Shown: one piece after another, positions 49,780 through 57,609 of the stretch
Position numbering within the stretch: position 1 is the stretch's first letter
Layout: each line of letters opens with the position of its first letter
DNA from: Pseudomonas fildesensis
GTDB lineage: Bacteria > Pseudomonadota > Gammaproteobacteria > Pseudomonadales > Pseudomonadaceae
Assembly: GCF_001050345.1 (NCBI RefSeq)
Contig: NZ_LFMW01000021.1
Location: 1-64,000, forward strand
Direction: 5' to 3'
Length of the DNA stretch: 64,000 nt
The notes under the pieces: model-generated
The model's input: the letters and a program-made list of their open reading frames with translations, nothing else
Told to the model about the DNA's origin: nothing
The model's database searches: none
Made by a program: the position numbers and the translations under genes

Positions 49780-50733
49780 TCAGCCCAGCACGCGAATGGG
49801 CGCGCCGTTGGCCCACGCCTGAACATCTTCAATCATCTGCTGATAAAACTGCCGATAATTCTGCTCGCTCACATACCCCACATGGGGTGTAGCCAGCACA
49901 TTGGGCAAGCGGCGGAACGGATGGTCTACCGGCAGCGGCTCCTCGGCGAACACATCCAGCGCAGCGCCCGCCAGGCGTCTGTCGCTCAATGCCTGCACCA
50001 GCGCTTGTTCATCCACAATCGGCCCGCGCGCGGTGTTCACCAGATGCGCTGTTGGCTTCATCCAGCCCAGCGCTTCGGCGTCGACCAACCCACGGCTGCG
50101 CTCACTGAGCACCAGGTGCACGGTGAGAATGTCAGCCTGCTCAAAAAGCTCGCGCTTGCTGACCCAGGTCACGCCGGATTCGGCCGCGCGTTCCGGCGTA
50201 AGGTTTTCACTCCAGGCAATCACACGCATGCCGAACATCTGGGCAAACTTCGCGACTTTCTGGCCAATGCTGCCCAGCCCGAGAATGCCCAGGGTCTTGC
50301 CGTAAAGGTCGCCGCCCAATCCCACCTGCCATCCGCCTGCTCGTAAAGAGTTGGCTTCGGCCAGCAGATTGCGCGTAGAGGCCATGATCAGCGCCCAGGT
50401 GAGTTCCGGCGCGGCGTGCTTGTAGCTGTCGGTGCCGCACACTTGGATGCCCAGGGCCTTGGCGGCGGTAATGTCGATGGTTGCATTGCGCATGCCGCCG
50501 GTCACCAGCAGCTTGAGCCTGGGCAGGTCCTGCAACAGCGCCTTGTCGAAGGTGGAGCGCTCGCGCATCACGCAAATCACGTCGAACCCTTTCAAGCGCT
50601 CGATCATCAAAGCCGTATCCGCTGGGTAGTCATGCAGGAAATGCACGTTGCCCACATCCCCCAGCACCGACCAATCCACCACAACACTGGCCACATTCTG
50701 CCAATCATCAATGACTGCGATCTGTACCGACAT
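49780..50733 (-). CDS. D-isomer-specific 2-hydroxyacid dehydrogenase
   Basis: A 317-residue NAD(P)-dependent oxidoreductase. The Rossmann motif is GILGLGSIGQKVAKFAQMF. The active-site Arg is in LVTGGMRNATID, with a second Arg in LVNTARGPIVDEQAL, the Glu lies in LDVFAEEPLP and the His in LATPHVGYVSEQNY. This order is complete. The substrate, such as a 2-oxo acid, glyoxylate or phosphoglycerate, cannot be told from the sequence. It lacks a regulatory ACT domain, so a SerA role is unlikely. It stands 26 bases downstream of an exported alpha/beta hydrolase gene, and the two may share a transcript. Confidence 0.88.
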   Translation of the reverse strand: MSVQIAVIDDWQNVASVVVDWSVLGDVGNVHFLHDYPADTALMIERLKGFDVICVMRERSTFDKALLQDLPRLKLLVTGGMRNATIDITAAKALGIQVCGTDSYKHAAPELTWALIMASTRNLLAEANSLRAGGWQVGLGGDLYGKTLGILGLGSIGQKVAKFAQMFGMRVIAWSENLTPERAAESGVTWVSKRELFEQADILTVHLVLSERSRGLVDAEALGWMKPTAHLVNTARGPIVDEQALVQALSDRRLAGAALDVFAEEPLPVDHPFRRLPNVLATPHVGYVSEQNYRQFYQQMIEDVQAWANGAPIRVLG

Positions 50734-50759
50734 TCACGAGTGCCTCGAAAAAGGTTGGA

Positions 50760-51773
50760 TTAAAGGGCGTTCAGCCCTTGCAACAGCGCTTTATGAAACT
50801 GTGCCGGCTCTTCCATCTGCGGCGCATGGCCCAGGCCGGGGAATTCCACCAGGGTTGCGTGGGGAATCAGCTTGGCCACTTGCTTGCCGAGTACTGCGTA
50901 GTTGCCGAGCTTTGCCTTGACCTCCGGTGGCGCAAGGTCTTTGCCGATCGCCGTGTTATCAGAGGTACCGATCAACAGCAGGGTGGGCATCTGCAAGTCC
51001 TTGAACTCGTAGTACACCGGCTGGGTGAAGATCATGTCGTAAATCAACGCCGAGTTCCATGCGACCTGGATATGCCCCGGGCCTTTGTTGAGGCCGGCGA
51101 GCATATCGACCCAGCGGTCGTACTCAGGCTTCCAGCGCCCGACGTAATAGGTGTTGAGCTCGTATTTGCGGACGCCCTCGGCGCTGAGCTTTAGTTCGCG
51201 CTCATACCACTGGTCGACGCTGCTGTAGGGCACGCCCAGGGCTTTCCAGTCTTCCAGACCGATGGGGTTGACCAACGCCAGTTGCTCGGTTTGCTTCGGG
51301 TAAAGCAGCGCGTAACGCGTGGCGAGCATGCCGCCGGTGGAGTGACCGACCAACGTGGCCTTTTGAATGCCCAGTTTTTCCAGCAGTTGGTGGGTGTTGA
51401 TCGCCAGTTGCTGGAAGCTGTACTGGTAATGGTCGGGCTTGCTGGAGGTGCAGAAGCCGATCTGGTCCGGCGCGATCACGCGGTAGCCGGCATCGCTCAG
51501 TGCCTTGATCGAACCTTCCCAAGTGGCCCCGCAGAAGTTCTTGCCGTGCATCAGCACCACGCTGCGGCCGTTGGCCTGGCCGTTGGCCGGTACGTCCATG
51601 TAGCCCATTTGCAAGGATTTGCCCTGGGACTGGAAGTTGAAATGCTTGACGGGATACGGGTATTCAAAGCCTTGCAGCTCGGGCCCGTAGGCGGGGCCTT
51701 CGGTGGCGGCGAACACAGGCGCGGCGCCCGCAGTGAGCAGGCCGGCAATGCAAAAAGCTCGGATTAGAGGCAT
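50760..51773 (-). CDS. Exported alpha/beta hydrolase
   Basis: A 337-residue protein with a signal peptide (MPLIRAFCIAGLLTAGAAPV, cut near FAATEG). The alpha/beta hydrolase core has VVLMHGKNFCGATWEG (oxyanion), LVGHSTGGMLATRYAL (nucleophile Ser in GHSTG), ILLIGTSDNTAI-type acid segment, and FPGLGHAPQMEEP (His). It thus acts in the periplasm or outside. The start at 51773 is preferred because GGGAG lies 8 bases upstream, although the frame stays open to 51989. The substrate (an ester or lactone) is unknown. Confidence 0.86.
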   Translation of the reverse strand: MPLIRAFCIAGLLTAGAAPVFAATEGPAYGPELQGFEYPYPVKHFNFQSQGKSLQMGYMDVPANGQANGRSVVLMHGKNFCGATWEGSIKALSDAGYRVIAPDQIGFCTSSKPDHYQYSFQQLAINTHQLLEKLGIQKATLVGHSTGGMLATRYALLYPKQTEQLALVNPIGLEDWKALGVPYSSVDQWYERELKLSAEGVRKYELNTYYVGRWKPEYDRWVDMLAGLNKGPGHIQVAWNSALIYDMIFTQPVYYEFKDLQMPTLLLIGTSDNTAIGKDLAPPEVKAKLGNYAVLGKQVAKLIPHATLVEFPGLGHAPQMEEPAQFHKALLQGLNAL

Positions 51774-51817
51774 GGAAAGGGCTCCCAATAGATTGCCCGG
51801 ATGCTGTTTGGAGGGGA

Positions 51818-52261
51818 TTAAGTAGGGATTAACACCCACTGCAGGGTCAAGGCTGCGAGCACGCCATACCGCACACCTTTGGCCAGTGTCACCAGCAGCA
51901 GAAAACGCCACAACGGCTCGCGCATCACCCCGGCGACCAAGGTCAGTGGGTCGCCAATAATTGGCACCCAACTGAGCAACAACGTCCAATGCCCCCAGCG
52001 CTCGTAATGTTTACGGGCTTTGTCCAGCTGTTTGGGGCTGAGCGGAAACCAGCGTCGGTCCTTGAAGTGATCCGCCGAGCGTCCCAACAGCCAATTGACC
52101 ACCGAGCCCAGCACATTGCCCAGGGTGGCGATGCCCAACAGCAACCACAGGCTGTAATGCCCGCTGAGCAGCAGACCGACCAGCACGGCTTCGGATTGCA
52201 ATGGCAACAACGTTGCGGCGCCGAAGGCGGCGAGGAACAGCCCGAGGTAACCTGCCAGCAC
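51818..52261 (-). CDS. YqaA/DedA-family inner membrane protein
   Basis: A 147-residue membrane protein of the SNARE-associated/DedA superfamily, YqaA branch. Helical segments occur near residues 4-28, 32-58 and 115-142. The family stretch GNVLGSVVNWLLGRSADHF and the re-entrant motif LSWVPIIGDPLTLVAGVMRE are present. DedA relatives flip polyprenyl-phosphate or phospholipids, but the role of YqaA proteins is not established. It starts 3 bases after the DUF411 gene stop, so the two are co-translated. Confidence 0.85.
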   Translation of the reverse strand: MLAGYLGLFLAAFGAATLLPLQSEAVLVGLLLSGHYSLWLLLGIATLGNVLGSVVNWLLGRSADHFKDRRWFPLSPKQLDKARKHYERWGHWTLLLSWVPIIGDPLTLVAGVMREPLWRFLLLVTLAKGVRYGVLAALTLQWVLIPT

Positions 52262-52264
52262 TGA

Positions 52265-52711
52265 TCAGTGCGCCGGGTAGTCGGCCACCACCACATCCTT
52301 GCCGTCACGGGTCAGGCCGATGATTTGAAACGCATCACTCGGTCCGTCTACTTCCATCCCGGGCGAACCCATGGGCATGCCGGGGGCGGCGATTCCCAAT
52401 AGATCGTCACGCTTGCGCAAGGCCAGCACCTGCTCGGCGGGCACATGGCCTTCGACGAATTTGCCGTCGATCACGGCGGTATGGCACGAGCCCAGTCGCG
52501 GGGCGACGCCCAGACGTTGTTTGACGGCGCTCATGTCGGTTTCAACGTGGTCGTTGACCTTGAAACCGTTGCTTTCCAGGTGGCTGATCCACTTTTTGCA
52601 GCAGCCGCAGTTGGCGTCGCGGTGCACGTCGATTGGGATCAGGTCAGCGGCCTGGGCCAAGGTGGTGGTGAGCAGGGCGCCCAGCAGGGCCAGTCGCAAT
52701 GGGTTTTTCAT
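52265..52711 (-). CDS. DUF411 metal-binding periplasmic protein
   Basis: A 148-residue protein with a signal peptide (MKNPLRLALLGALLTTTLAQ, cut before ADLIP). The DUF411 core, HRDANCGCCKKWISHLESNG, has the CxCC cluster that suggests copper or other metal binding, followed by a third Cys in LGSCHTAVIDG. Met-rich APGMPMGSPGMEV near the end is also copper-like. Related proteins sit with copper tolerance genes. The start at 52711 is chosen for the signal peptide, with a weak Shine-Dalgarno. Coupled to a yqaA-type gene, which is unusual for copper loci. Confidence 0.85.
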   Translation of the reverse strand: MKNPLRLALLGALLTTTLAQAADLIPIDVHRDANCGCCKKWISHLESNGFKVNDHVETDMSAVKQRLGVAPRLGSCHTAVIDGKFVEGHVPAEQVLALRKRDDLLGIAAPGMPMGSPGMEVDGPSDAFQIIGLTRDGKDVVVADYPAH

Positions 52712-52769
52712 GGGGGATCTCGCTTGTAGGAGGTGGCCATCAACGTTGGCGGCGATCATGACGACGTCA

Positions 52770-52792
52770 TCGCTGGCAAGCCAGCGCCTACA
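52770..52792. repeat. Single REP element
   Basis: tcgctggcaagccagcgcct followed by aca is a Pseudomonas REP palindrome with its head at 52792. A degenerate partner, tgtaggaggtggc, lies near 52726. It sits between the DUF411 and SRPBCC genes. Confidence 0.65.
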
Positions 52793-52822
52793 GAAAGCGG
52801 GTGCGTCGGAAATGTTTCAAAG

Positions 52823-53281
52823 TTATACGGAGCGGGCATTCTCTAAACGATGCTTGAGCTGGTCCAGCGCGACGGCGGACAGCTCTATCATGCGCTCATG
52901 CAGGGTGGCGAGCTGCAGTTCGGTCTCATAGGTCAACACGCGCTTGAACAGCGTGCCGCTCTGAAACGGCTGCAGGAAGTAGTGGATGGAGCCATCGACG
53001 GCCAGGGAGGTGAAGACGGTCTTGAATTCACTGGGTCGCCGGGCAACCTGCACCCGGTAGCTCATGGGAACCCGGATGCCGAGCAGGTCGATGATCTCGG
53101 TAAAACGGGCGCCGCAGGGGAGAGAACCGCGGGTGCCAGTGTCGGCACTCAGCGACGTGGGGTGCCATTCGTGCCAGAGGTCCGGCTGGGTCACGTAGTC
53201 GTAGACGGCATCGATAGGGGCCTGGATAAATCGTTCCTGACTGATCTGCTCCAAGCGGACCGGCTGCTCGACAGCGTGCAT
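52823..53281 (-). CDS. SRPBCC (START-like) family protein
   Basis: A 152-residue protein of the polyketide-cyclase/START-like fold. The N-terminal strand and helix, ERFIQAPIDAVYDYVTQPDL, with the WHEWHPTSLSADT segment, is characteristic, and the long C-terminal helix (LHERMIELSAVALDQLKHRLE) closes the ligand cavity. Such proteins bind hydrophobic ligands or act as toxin-like factors. No catalytic residues are evident. The start at 53281 is chosen for AGGAGG 6 bases upstream (a better site than the in-frame ATG at 53314). A 21-bp inverted repeat lies just upstream. Confidence 0.82.
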   Translation of the reverse strand: MHAVEQPVRLEQISQERFIQAPIDAVYDYVTQPDLWHEWHPTSLSADTGTRGSLPCGARFTEIIDLLGIRVPMSYRVQVARRPSEFKTVFTSLAVDGSIHYFLQPFQSGTLFKRVLTYETELQLATLHERMIELSAVALDQLKHRLENARSV

Positions 53282-53299
53282 GGCACACCTCCTGTGTGA

Positions 53300-53379
53300 A
53301 GTGTCCGGGCTCATGAATACTGACCCTTTTTGACGGCGTCTGTGGTCAATAGAGGATCGTATTCATGAGGCCGGACACT
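53300..53379. repeat. 21-bp inverted repeat with 38-bp spacer upstream of the SRPBCC gene
   Basis: The arms agtgtccgggctcatgaata plus c (53300-53320) and gtattcatgaggccggacac plus t (53359-53379) match at 20 of 21 positions. It sits in the leader of the SRPBCC gene and does not resemble the REP types of this window. A regulator site or a small mobile element remnant are both possible. Confidence 0.6.
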
Positions 53380-53398
53380 GGAGCTGTCAGAATAGTCC

Positions 53399-53423
53399 CA
53401 CTCCCGCGCATTGCACGGGAGTG
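53399..53423. terminator. Terminator-like hairpin after the chemoreceptor gene
   Basis: The arms cactcccg (53399-53406) and cgggagtg (53416-53423) give a perfect 8-bp stem with a 9-base loop, 13 bases after the chemoreceptor stop. On the plus strand TTT follows. The minus-strand side lacks a clear T-run. Confidence 0.5.
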
Positions 53424-53436
53424 TTTCAGCCGTTTA

Positions 53437-55431
53437 TCAGCGAACCTTGAAACGGCTCATCAGCGAAATCACCCGGCCGTTGGCATCGAGCAGGCTTTGC
53501 GTATTGGTTTCAGTGGCATGGCCGCTTTCCACCAGCTCTTCGACCATGTGTCGGATTTGCACCATGCTGCGGTTGATCTCTTCGGTCACCGCACTTTGCT
53601 GCTCGGCGGCTGTGGCGATCTGGGTGCTGAGGTTGTTGATATGGCTGACCGAGCCGGCCATCTCATCCAGGCCGGTGTTGACCCGCGCCGTGGCATCCGC
53701 CGCCGACTGGCAGCTGGCCTGAGTGTTTTCCATGGCCGTTACCGACGAACTCACACCGGTGGTCAAGCGCGCGAGCATTTCATTGATTTGCGAGGTGCTG
53801 GCCTGGGTCCGGGCGGCGAGGGCACGCACTTCGTCGGCCACCACCGCAAAACCACGGCCTTGCTCGCCGGCACGCGCGGCTTCAATCGCGGCGTTGAGTG
53901 CCAACAGGTTGGTCTGGCCAGCAATTGCGCCGATCACACCGAGGGTTTCGGTGATGCGCGCGGCGTCCTGGCGCATGTTTTCCACGGTGTGAGTGGCGCT
54001 GGCGACTTCACCGATCAAGGCGCTGACGCTGGTCGACGCTTCGCCTACCACCACGCGGGAACGGTCGGCGTGTTCGTTGGCGCGCTGGGTGAACGAAGCG
54101 GTTTCAGCAGCGTTTTGCGCAACCGTGTCGGCGGTGGAACTCATTTCGGTGATGGCGGTGACGGTCTGATCGGTCTCCGAAGCATGGCGCACCAGGATCT
54201 GGTTGGTGTGTGCCGAGGTTCTCTGCAGTTGCTCAAGGCCCGAAGACATGGCGCCTGTGGCCTGGGTCACTTCGCCGATCATATTTTGCAGGTAGACGAT
54301 AAAACGGTTGACCGAGTGGCCAATGGCGCCCAGTTCGTCTTCAGCGCGGATGGTGATACGCCGCGTCAGGTCGGCATCGCCGGCAGACAGCGCGTCGATA
54401 TTGGTTTTCAGCGACTTCATGCGCTGCACCAGTTGGCGGATCGCATACGCCGCCAGCAGCACCAGCAGCAGTACCATCGGGATTTGCAGCATCGCCAGGG
54501 TGCCAAGCACGTCATCGCGCTGTGCGGTGATCAGCGAGGTAGGCAGGGCGGTGGCGAGGAACCATGGCGTGCCTTCGATCGGGCGCATATAGAACGTGTT
54601 GGCCACGCCCTGGTTGTCGAACTCGCTGCGCTGCAACGCCTGGTCGCGGTGGGCAAGGGCTTTGCTGACCTGGGCGGCGAACGCCGAAGTGCCGGTCAGT
54701 TCGCTGATGTTTTTCAACACCACCGGGCCGCTGATGCGCGTGCTGTTGCTGATGATCTTGCCGTCGGCTTCGACGATCAGCATCTGCCCGCCGATGTCTT
54801 TTTCCTTGCTGGCCACCAGGTCGTTGAAGAAACCCAGGGTCACGTCGATGGTCGCCACGCCATACGCCGCGCCGTCACGCTGGATTGCCATGGCGCAGTT
54901 GGTGCGCGGTTCCTGGCTGGCGTCGTCTTTATAGGCGGCTGCCCAGGCGCACTGACCACGCGGCGAGGCGAGGCCGCCCTTGTACCAGCTTTGGTCGTAG
55001 TAGTTGGGCGCGGGGTCGCTGTTCCAGAAGGTGTTCACCGCCAGCTTGCCGGAGGCATCACGGTGCCAGAAGGTGCTGTGCTTGTTGCGCCCGGGTGTTC
55101 GCTGGTTGGGCAGCGGCCAGATACCGCCGCCGAACACTTTCAGCTCGCCATACTGGTCCACCAGGCCGGGCAGGACCTTGTCGATGGCGTCGCTGTCGAG
55201 CAGGGGAATGGTTTGGGTGATGCTGCGTTGCTGGGACTGAACCTTGTTCAGCTCGCCCTGGATTTTTTCGGCCACTTCGCTGATGCGGTTGAGCACCACC
55301 TGTTCTTCCGTATGCCGTAGCGTGGGCGCGACCAGCTGGCCGATACCGACGACGGTCAACGCAAACAGCACCAGGACGAACAGCACCAGAAACAGGGTGT
55401 AGCGGGCTTGGATGGAGCGTAGTGGGGGCAT
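53437..55431 (-). CDS. Methyl-accepting chemotaxis protein with large periplasmic sensor
   Basis: A 664-residue chemoreceptor. The first membrane helix (about 11-33) is followed by a 270-residue periplasmic domain of the dCache type. It includes the variable NYYDQSWYKGGL and CAWAAAYKDDASQEPRTNCA, with two Cys that may form a disulfide. The second helix lies near 320-345, then HAMP, then the signalling tip GQTNLLALNAAIEAARAGEQ. The C-terminus lacks a CheR-binding pentapeptide. The ligand is unknown. It stands alone with hairpins on both sides. Confidence 0.9.
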   Translation of the reverse strand: MPPLRSIQARYTLFLVLFVLVLFALTVVGIGQLVAPTLRHTEEQVVLNRISEVAEKIQGELNKVQSQQRSITQTIPLLDSDAIDKVLPGLVDQYGELKVFGGGIWPLPNQRTPGRNKHSTFWHRDASGKLAVNTFWNSDPAPNYYDQSWYKGGLASPRGQCAWAAAYKDDASQEPRTNCAMAIQRDGAAYGVATIDVTLGFFNDLVASKEKDIGGQMLIVEADGKIISNSTRISGPVVLKNISELTGTSAFAAQVSKALAHRDQALQRSEFDNQGVANTFYMRPIEGTPWFLATALPTSLITAQRDDVLGTLAMLQIPMVLLLVLLAAYAIRQLVQRMKSLKTNIDALSAGDADLTRRITIRAEDELGAIGHSVNRFIVYLQNMIGEVTQATGAMSSGLEQLQRTSAHTNQILVRHASETDQTVTAITEMSSTADTVAQNAAETASFTQRANEHADRSRVVVGEASTSVSALIGEVASATHTVENMRQDAARITETLGVIGAIAGQTNLLALNAAIEAARAGEQGRGFAVVADEVRALAARTQASTSQINEMLARLTTGVSSSVTAMENTQASCQSAADATARVNTGLDEMAGSVSHINNLSTQIATAAEQQSAVTEEINRSMVQIRHMVEELVESGHATETNTQSLLDANGRVISLMSRFKVR

Positions 55432-55537
55432 GAGGATCGTCCTTACGAAGCGTTTATTATCGGCGCGGCTTTTTTAGAGCTTCGTCGGGTTATCGGCTTG
55501 GTGAGGAAGAGCTTTAGGTACTGTCGTGCAAGAAAAT

Positions 55538-55566
55538 CAGGGCGCACCGGCAACCGGTGCGCCCTG
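55538..55566 (-). terminator. Rho-independent terminator of the aldo/keto reductase gene
   Basis: A perfect 13-bp stem, cagggcgcaccgg (55538-55550) and ccggtgcgccctg (55554-55566), with a 3-base loop, starts 4 bases after the stop. On the minus strand it is followed by ATTTTCTTG. Confidence 0.85.
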
Positions 55567-55570
55567 GCTG

Positions 55571-56566
55571 TTATTGATGCACCAGGCCCATCGAGGCTTC
55601 GGTGTAGCGCAAACCGGCGGTGGCACCGGCGGGAAAGATCGATTCCAGTGCGGCCAGTTCGGCGGGGCTCAGCGTGACATCCAGCGCCGCCACGTTTTCT
55701 TCCAGGTACTTGCGCTGCTTGATGCCCGGAATCGGGATCAGGTAGTCACCTTGCGCGAGTACCCAGGCCAAGGCCAATTGGCCTGCCGTCACGCCTTTTT
55801 CGGCGGCCAGGGCCTGCACCTGGTCGACCAGCAACAGGTTTTTTGCAAAGTTCTCGCCCTGGAAACGCGGGCTGGAGCGGCGGTAATCGTCGGCGGCGAA
55901 GTCCTCAGGGCTTTTCAGGGCGCCGGTGAGGAAACCACGGCCCAGCGGGCTGTAAGGCACAAACGCAATGCCCAGGCGCTGGCAGGCTGCGAGGCAACCG
56001 TTGTCTTCCTGGTCGCGACTCCACAGCGAGTACTCGCTTTGCAGGGCACTGATCGGGTGCACCTTGTGGGCGCGCTCCAGGCTGGCGGCGGACACTTCAC
56101 TCAGGCCCAGGTAACGCACCTTGCCTTGCTTGACCAGTTCGGCCATGGCACCGACGGATTCTTCAACGGGCACTTCGGGGTCTATACGGTGCTGGTAGTA
56201 CAGGTCCAGGGTTTCAACGCCCAGGCGTTTCAAGGTGCCCTCAATCGCCTCGCGGATGTACTCGGGGCGACCATTCACCCCGCGTGCCGCCGGGTTGGCC
56301 GGGTCACGCACGAAGCCGAACTTGCTGGCCAGGAACACCTGGTCGCGCTTGCCGGCGATGGCCTTGCCGATCAGTTCTTCATTGGTGTGCGGGCCGTACA
56401 TGTCGGCAGTGTCCAACAGGTTGATGCCCAGCTCGAGTGCGCGATGCAGGGTGGCGATGGCTTCTTTGGTATCAGTGCCGGTGGTGTAGAAATCCGTCAT
56501 GCCCATGCAGCCGAGGCCGATGGCGGAAACCTGAGGACCGTTCTTGCCGAGTTGACGAGTGTGCAT
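55571..56566 (-). CDS. Aldo/keto reductase
   Basis: A 331-residue (beta/alpha)8 NADPH-dependent oxidoreductase of the AKR superfamily. Catalytic residues lie in NLLDTADMYGPHTNEELIGK (Asp and Tyr), VFLASKFGF (Lys) and LYYQHRIDPEVP (His). The cofactor site includes AWVLAQGDYLIPIPGIKQRK. It resembles the YakC/Tas group, which reduces aldehydes, including reactive ones. It is divergent from a LysR-family regulator with a 118-bp AT-rich gap, so control by that regulator is likely. The terminator after it is strong, so it is a single-gene unit. Confidence 0.9.
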   Translation of the reverse strand: MHTRQLGKNGPQVSAIGLGCMGMTDFYTTGTDTKEAIATLHRALELGINLLDTADMYGPHTNEELIGKAIAGKRDQVFLASKFGFVRDPANPAARGVNGRPEYIREAIEGTLKRLGVETLDLYYQHRIDPEVPVEESVGAMAELVKQGKVRYLGLSEVSAASLERAHKVHPISALQSEYSLWSRDQEDNGCLAACQRLGIAFVPYSPLGRGFLTGALKSPEDFAADDYRRSSPRFQGENFAKNLLLVDQVQALAAEKGVTAGQLALAWVLAQGDYLIPIPGIKQRKYLEENVAALDVTLSPAELAALESIFPAGATAGLRYTEASMGLVHQ

Positions 56567-56684
56567 CGGGGAGCTCCTTGGAAGGGGAAGGCCCCTATTG
56601 TTGCCCTCGACAACGCTGGGATAAACCGGCTAAAAGCACTATCACTATTATAAAATTCTAAACAATCATAGAGGTAACCTCGCT

Positions 56685-57596
56685 TTGGACCGATTTAACG
56701 CCATGCGTGTGTTCACGCGAATCGTCGAGTTGGGTGGCTTTGCCAAGGCCGCCGACAGCCTGCAGATGCCGCGCGCCTCGGTAACGATTCTGATCAAGCA
56801 ACTGGAGGCGCACCTGGGCGTGCAGTTGCTGCAGCGCACCACGCGGCAAGTCAGCCCGACGCTGGATGGCACCGCTTACTATCAGCGTTGCGTCAGCCTG
56901 CTGGCCGACCTCGAGGAAACCGAAGCGGTGTTTTCCACTACGCGCCGCAGCCCGCGCGGGACCTTGCGTATCGACATGCCCTCGGGCATCGGGCGCTTCC
57001 TGGTGATTCCTGCGTTGCCCGCATTCACTGCGCAATACCCGGACATCAATCTGGAGATCGGCCTCAACGACCGCCCGGTCGACTTGATTCGAGAAGGCGT
57101 GGACTGCGTATTGCGTGGCGGCCTGGCCCTTGACGATTCACTGGTCGCGCGGCCGCTGGCGATGATGGACCAGGTCACCTGCGCCAGCCCTGGCTACCTG
57201 CAACGTTTCGGTGTGCCTTCGAGCTTCGAAGACCTGAGCGGCCATCACGTCGTCGAATACTTTTCCAGCAGCAGCGGTAAACGCTATGGCCTGGAATTCC
57301 AGTTCGGCGAACAGATTCGCCTGGTCGACCTGCCCAAGCAGGTGGCCGTCAACAGCGCCGACGGTTATCTCGCGGCCTGCGAGGCGGGCTACGGCCTGGT
57401 GCAGACGCCGTATTACCATGCCAGGCGGCAACTGGAGGCGGGTACATTGGTGGAGGTGTTAAGCGGCATCCAGGTACCACGATTGCCCTTGACCGCGCTG
57501 TACCCGCCGCACCGCCAGTTGTCCCAACGGGTGCGGGTGTTTGTCGACTGGTTGGTGGACGTGTGCGCGCGGCCGGGCAATGGTTTGCAGCGCTGA
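56685..57596 (+). CDS. LysR-family transcriptional regulator
   Basis: A 303-residue regulator with an N-terminal winged helix (FNAMRVFTRIVELGGFAKAA, then DSLQMPRASVTILIKQLEAH) and a C-terminal substrate-binding-like effector domain (RGTLRIDMPSGIGRFLVIPA). The TTG start at 56685 is supported by the homologous MDRFNAMRVF beginning and by GAGG 11 bases upstream. It is divergent from the aldo/keto reductase gene, the usual target of such an arrangement. The inducer is not known. Confidence 0.9.
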   Translation: MDRFNAMRVFTRIVELGGFAKAADSLQMPRASVTILIKQLEAHLGVQLLQRTTRQVSPTLDGTAYYQRCVSLLADLEETEAVFSTTRRSPRGTLRIDMPSGIGRFLVIPALPAFTAQYPDINLEIGLNDRPVDLIREGVDCVLRGGLALDDSLVARPLAMMDQVTCASPGYLQRFGVPSSFEDLSGHHVVEYFSSSSGKRYGLEFQFGEQIRLVDLPKQVAVNSADGYLAACEAGYGLVQTPYYHARRQLEAGTLVEVLSGIQVPRLPLTALYPPHRQLSQRVRVFVDWLVDVCARPGNGLQR

Positions 57597-57609
57597 TCAC
57601 TGGCGTGGG

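Noticed and set aside
53365..55320. 651-codon plus-strand frame opposite the chemoreceptor at 53437-55431
   Set aside because: The minus strand has an unmistakable chemoreceptor with the conserved hairpin tip, so this is an antisense shadow.
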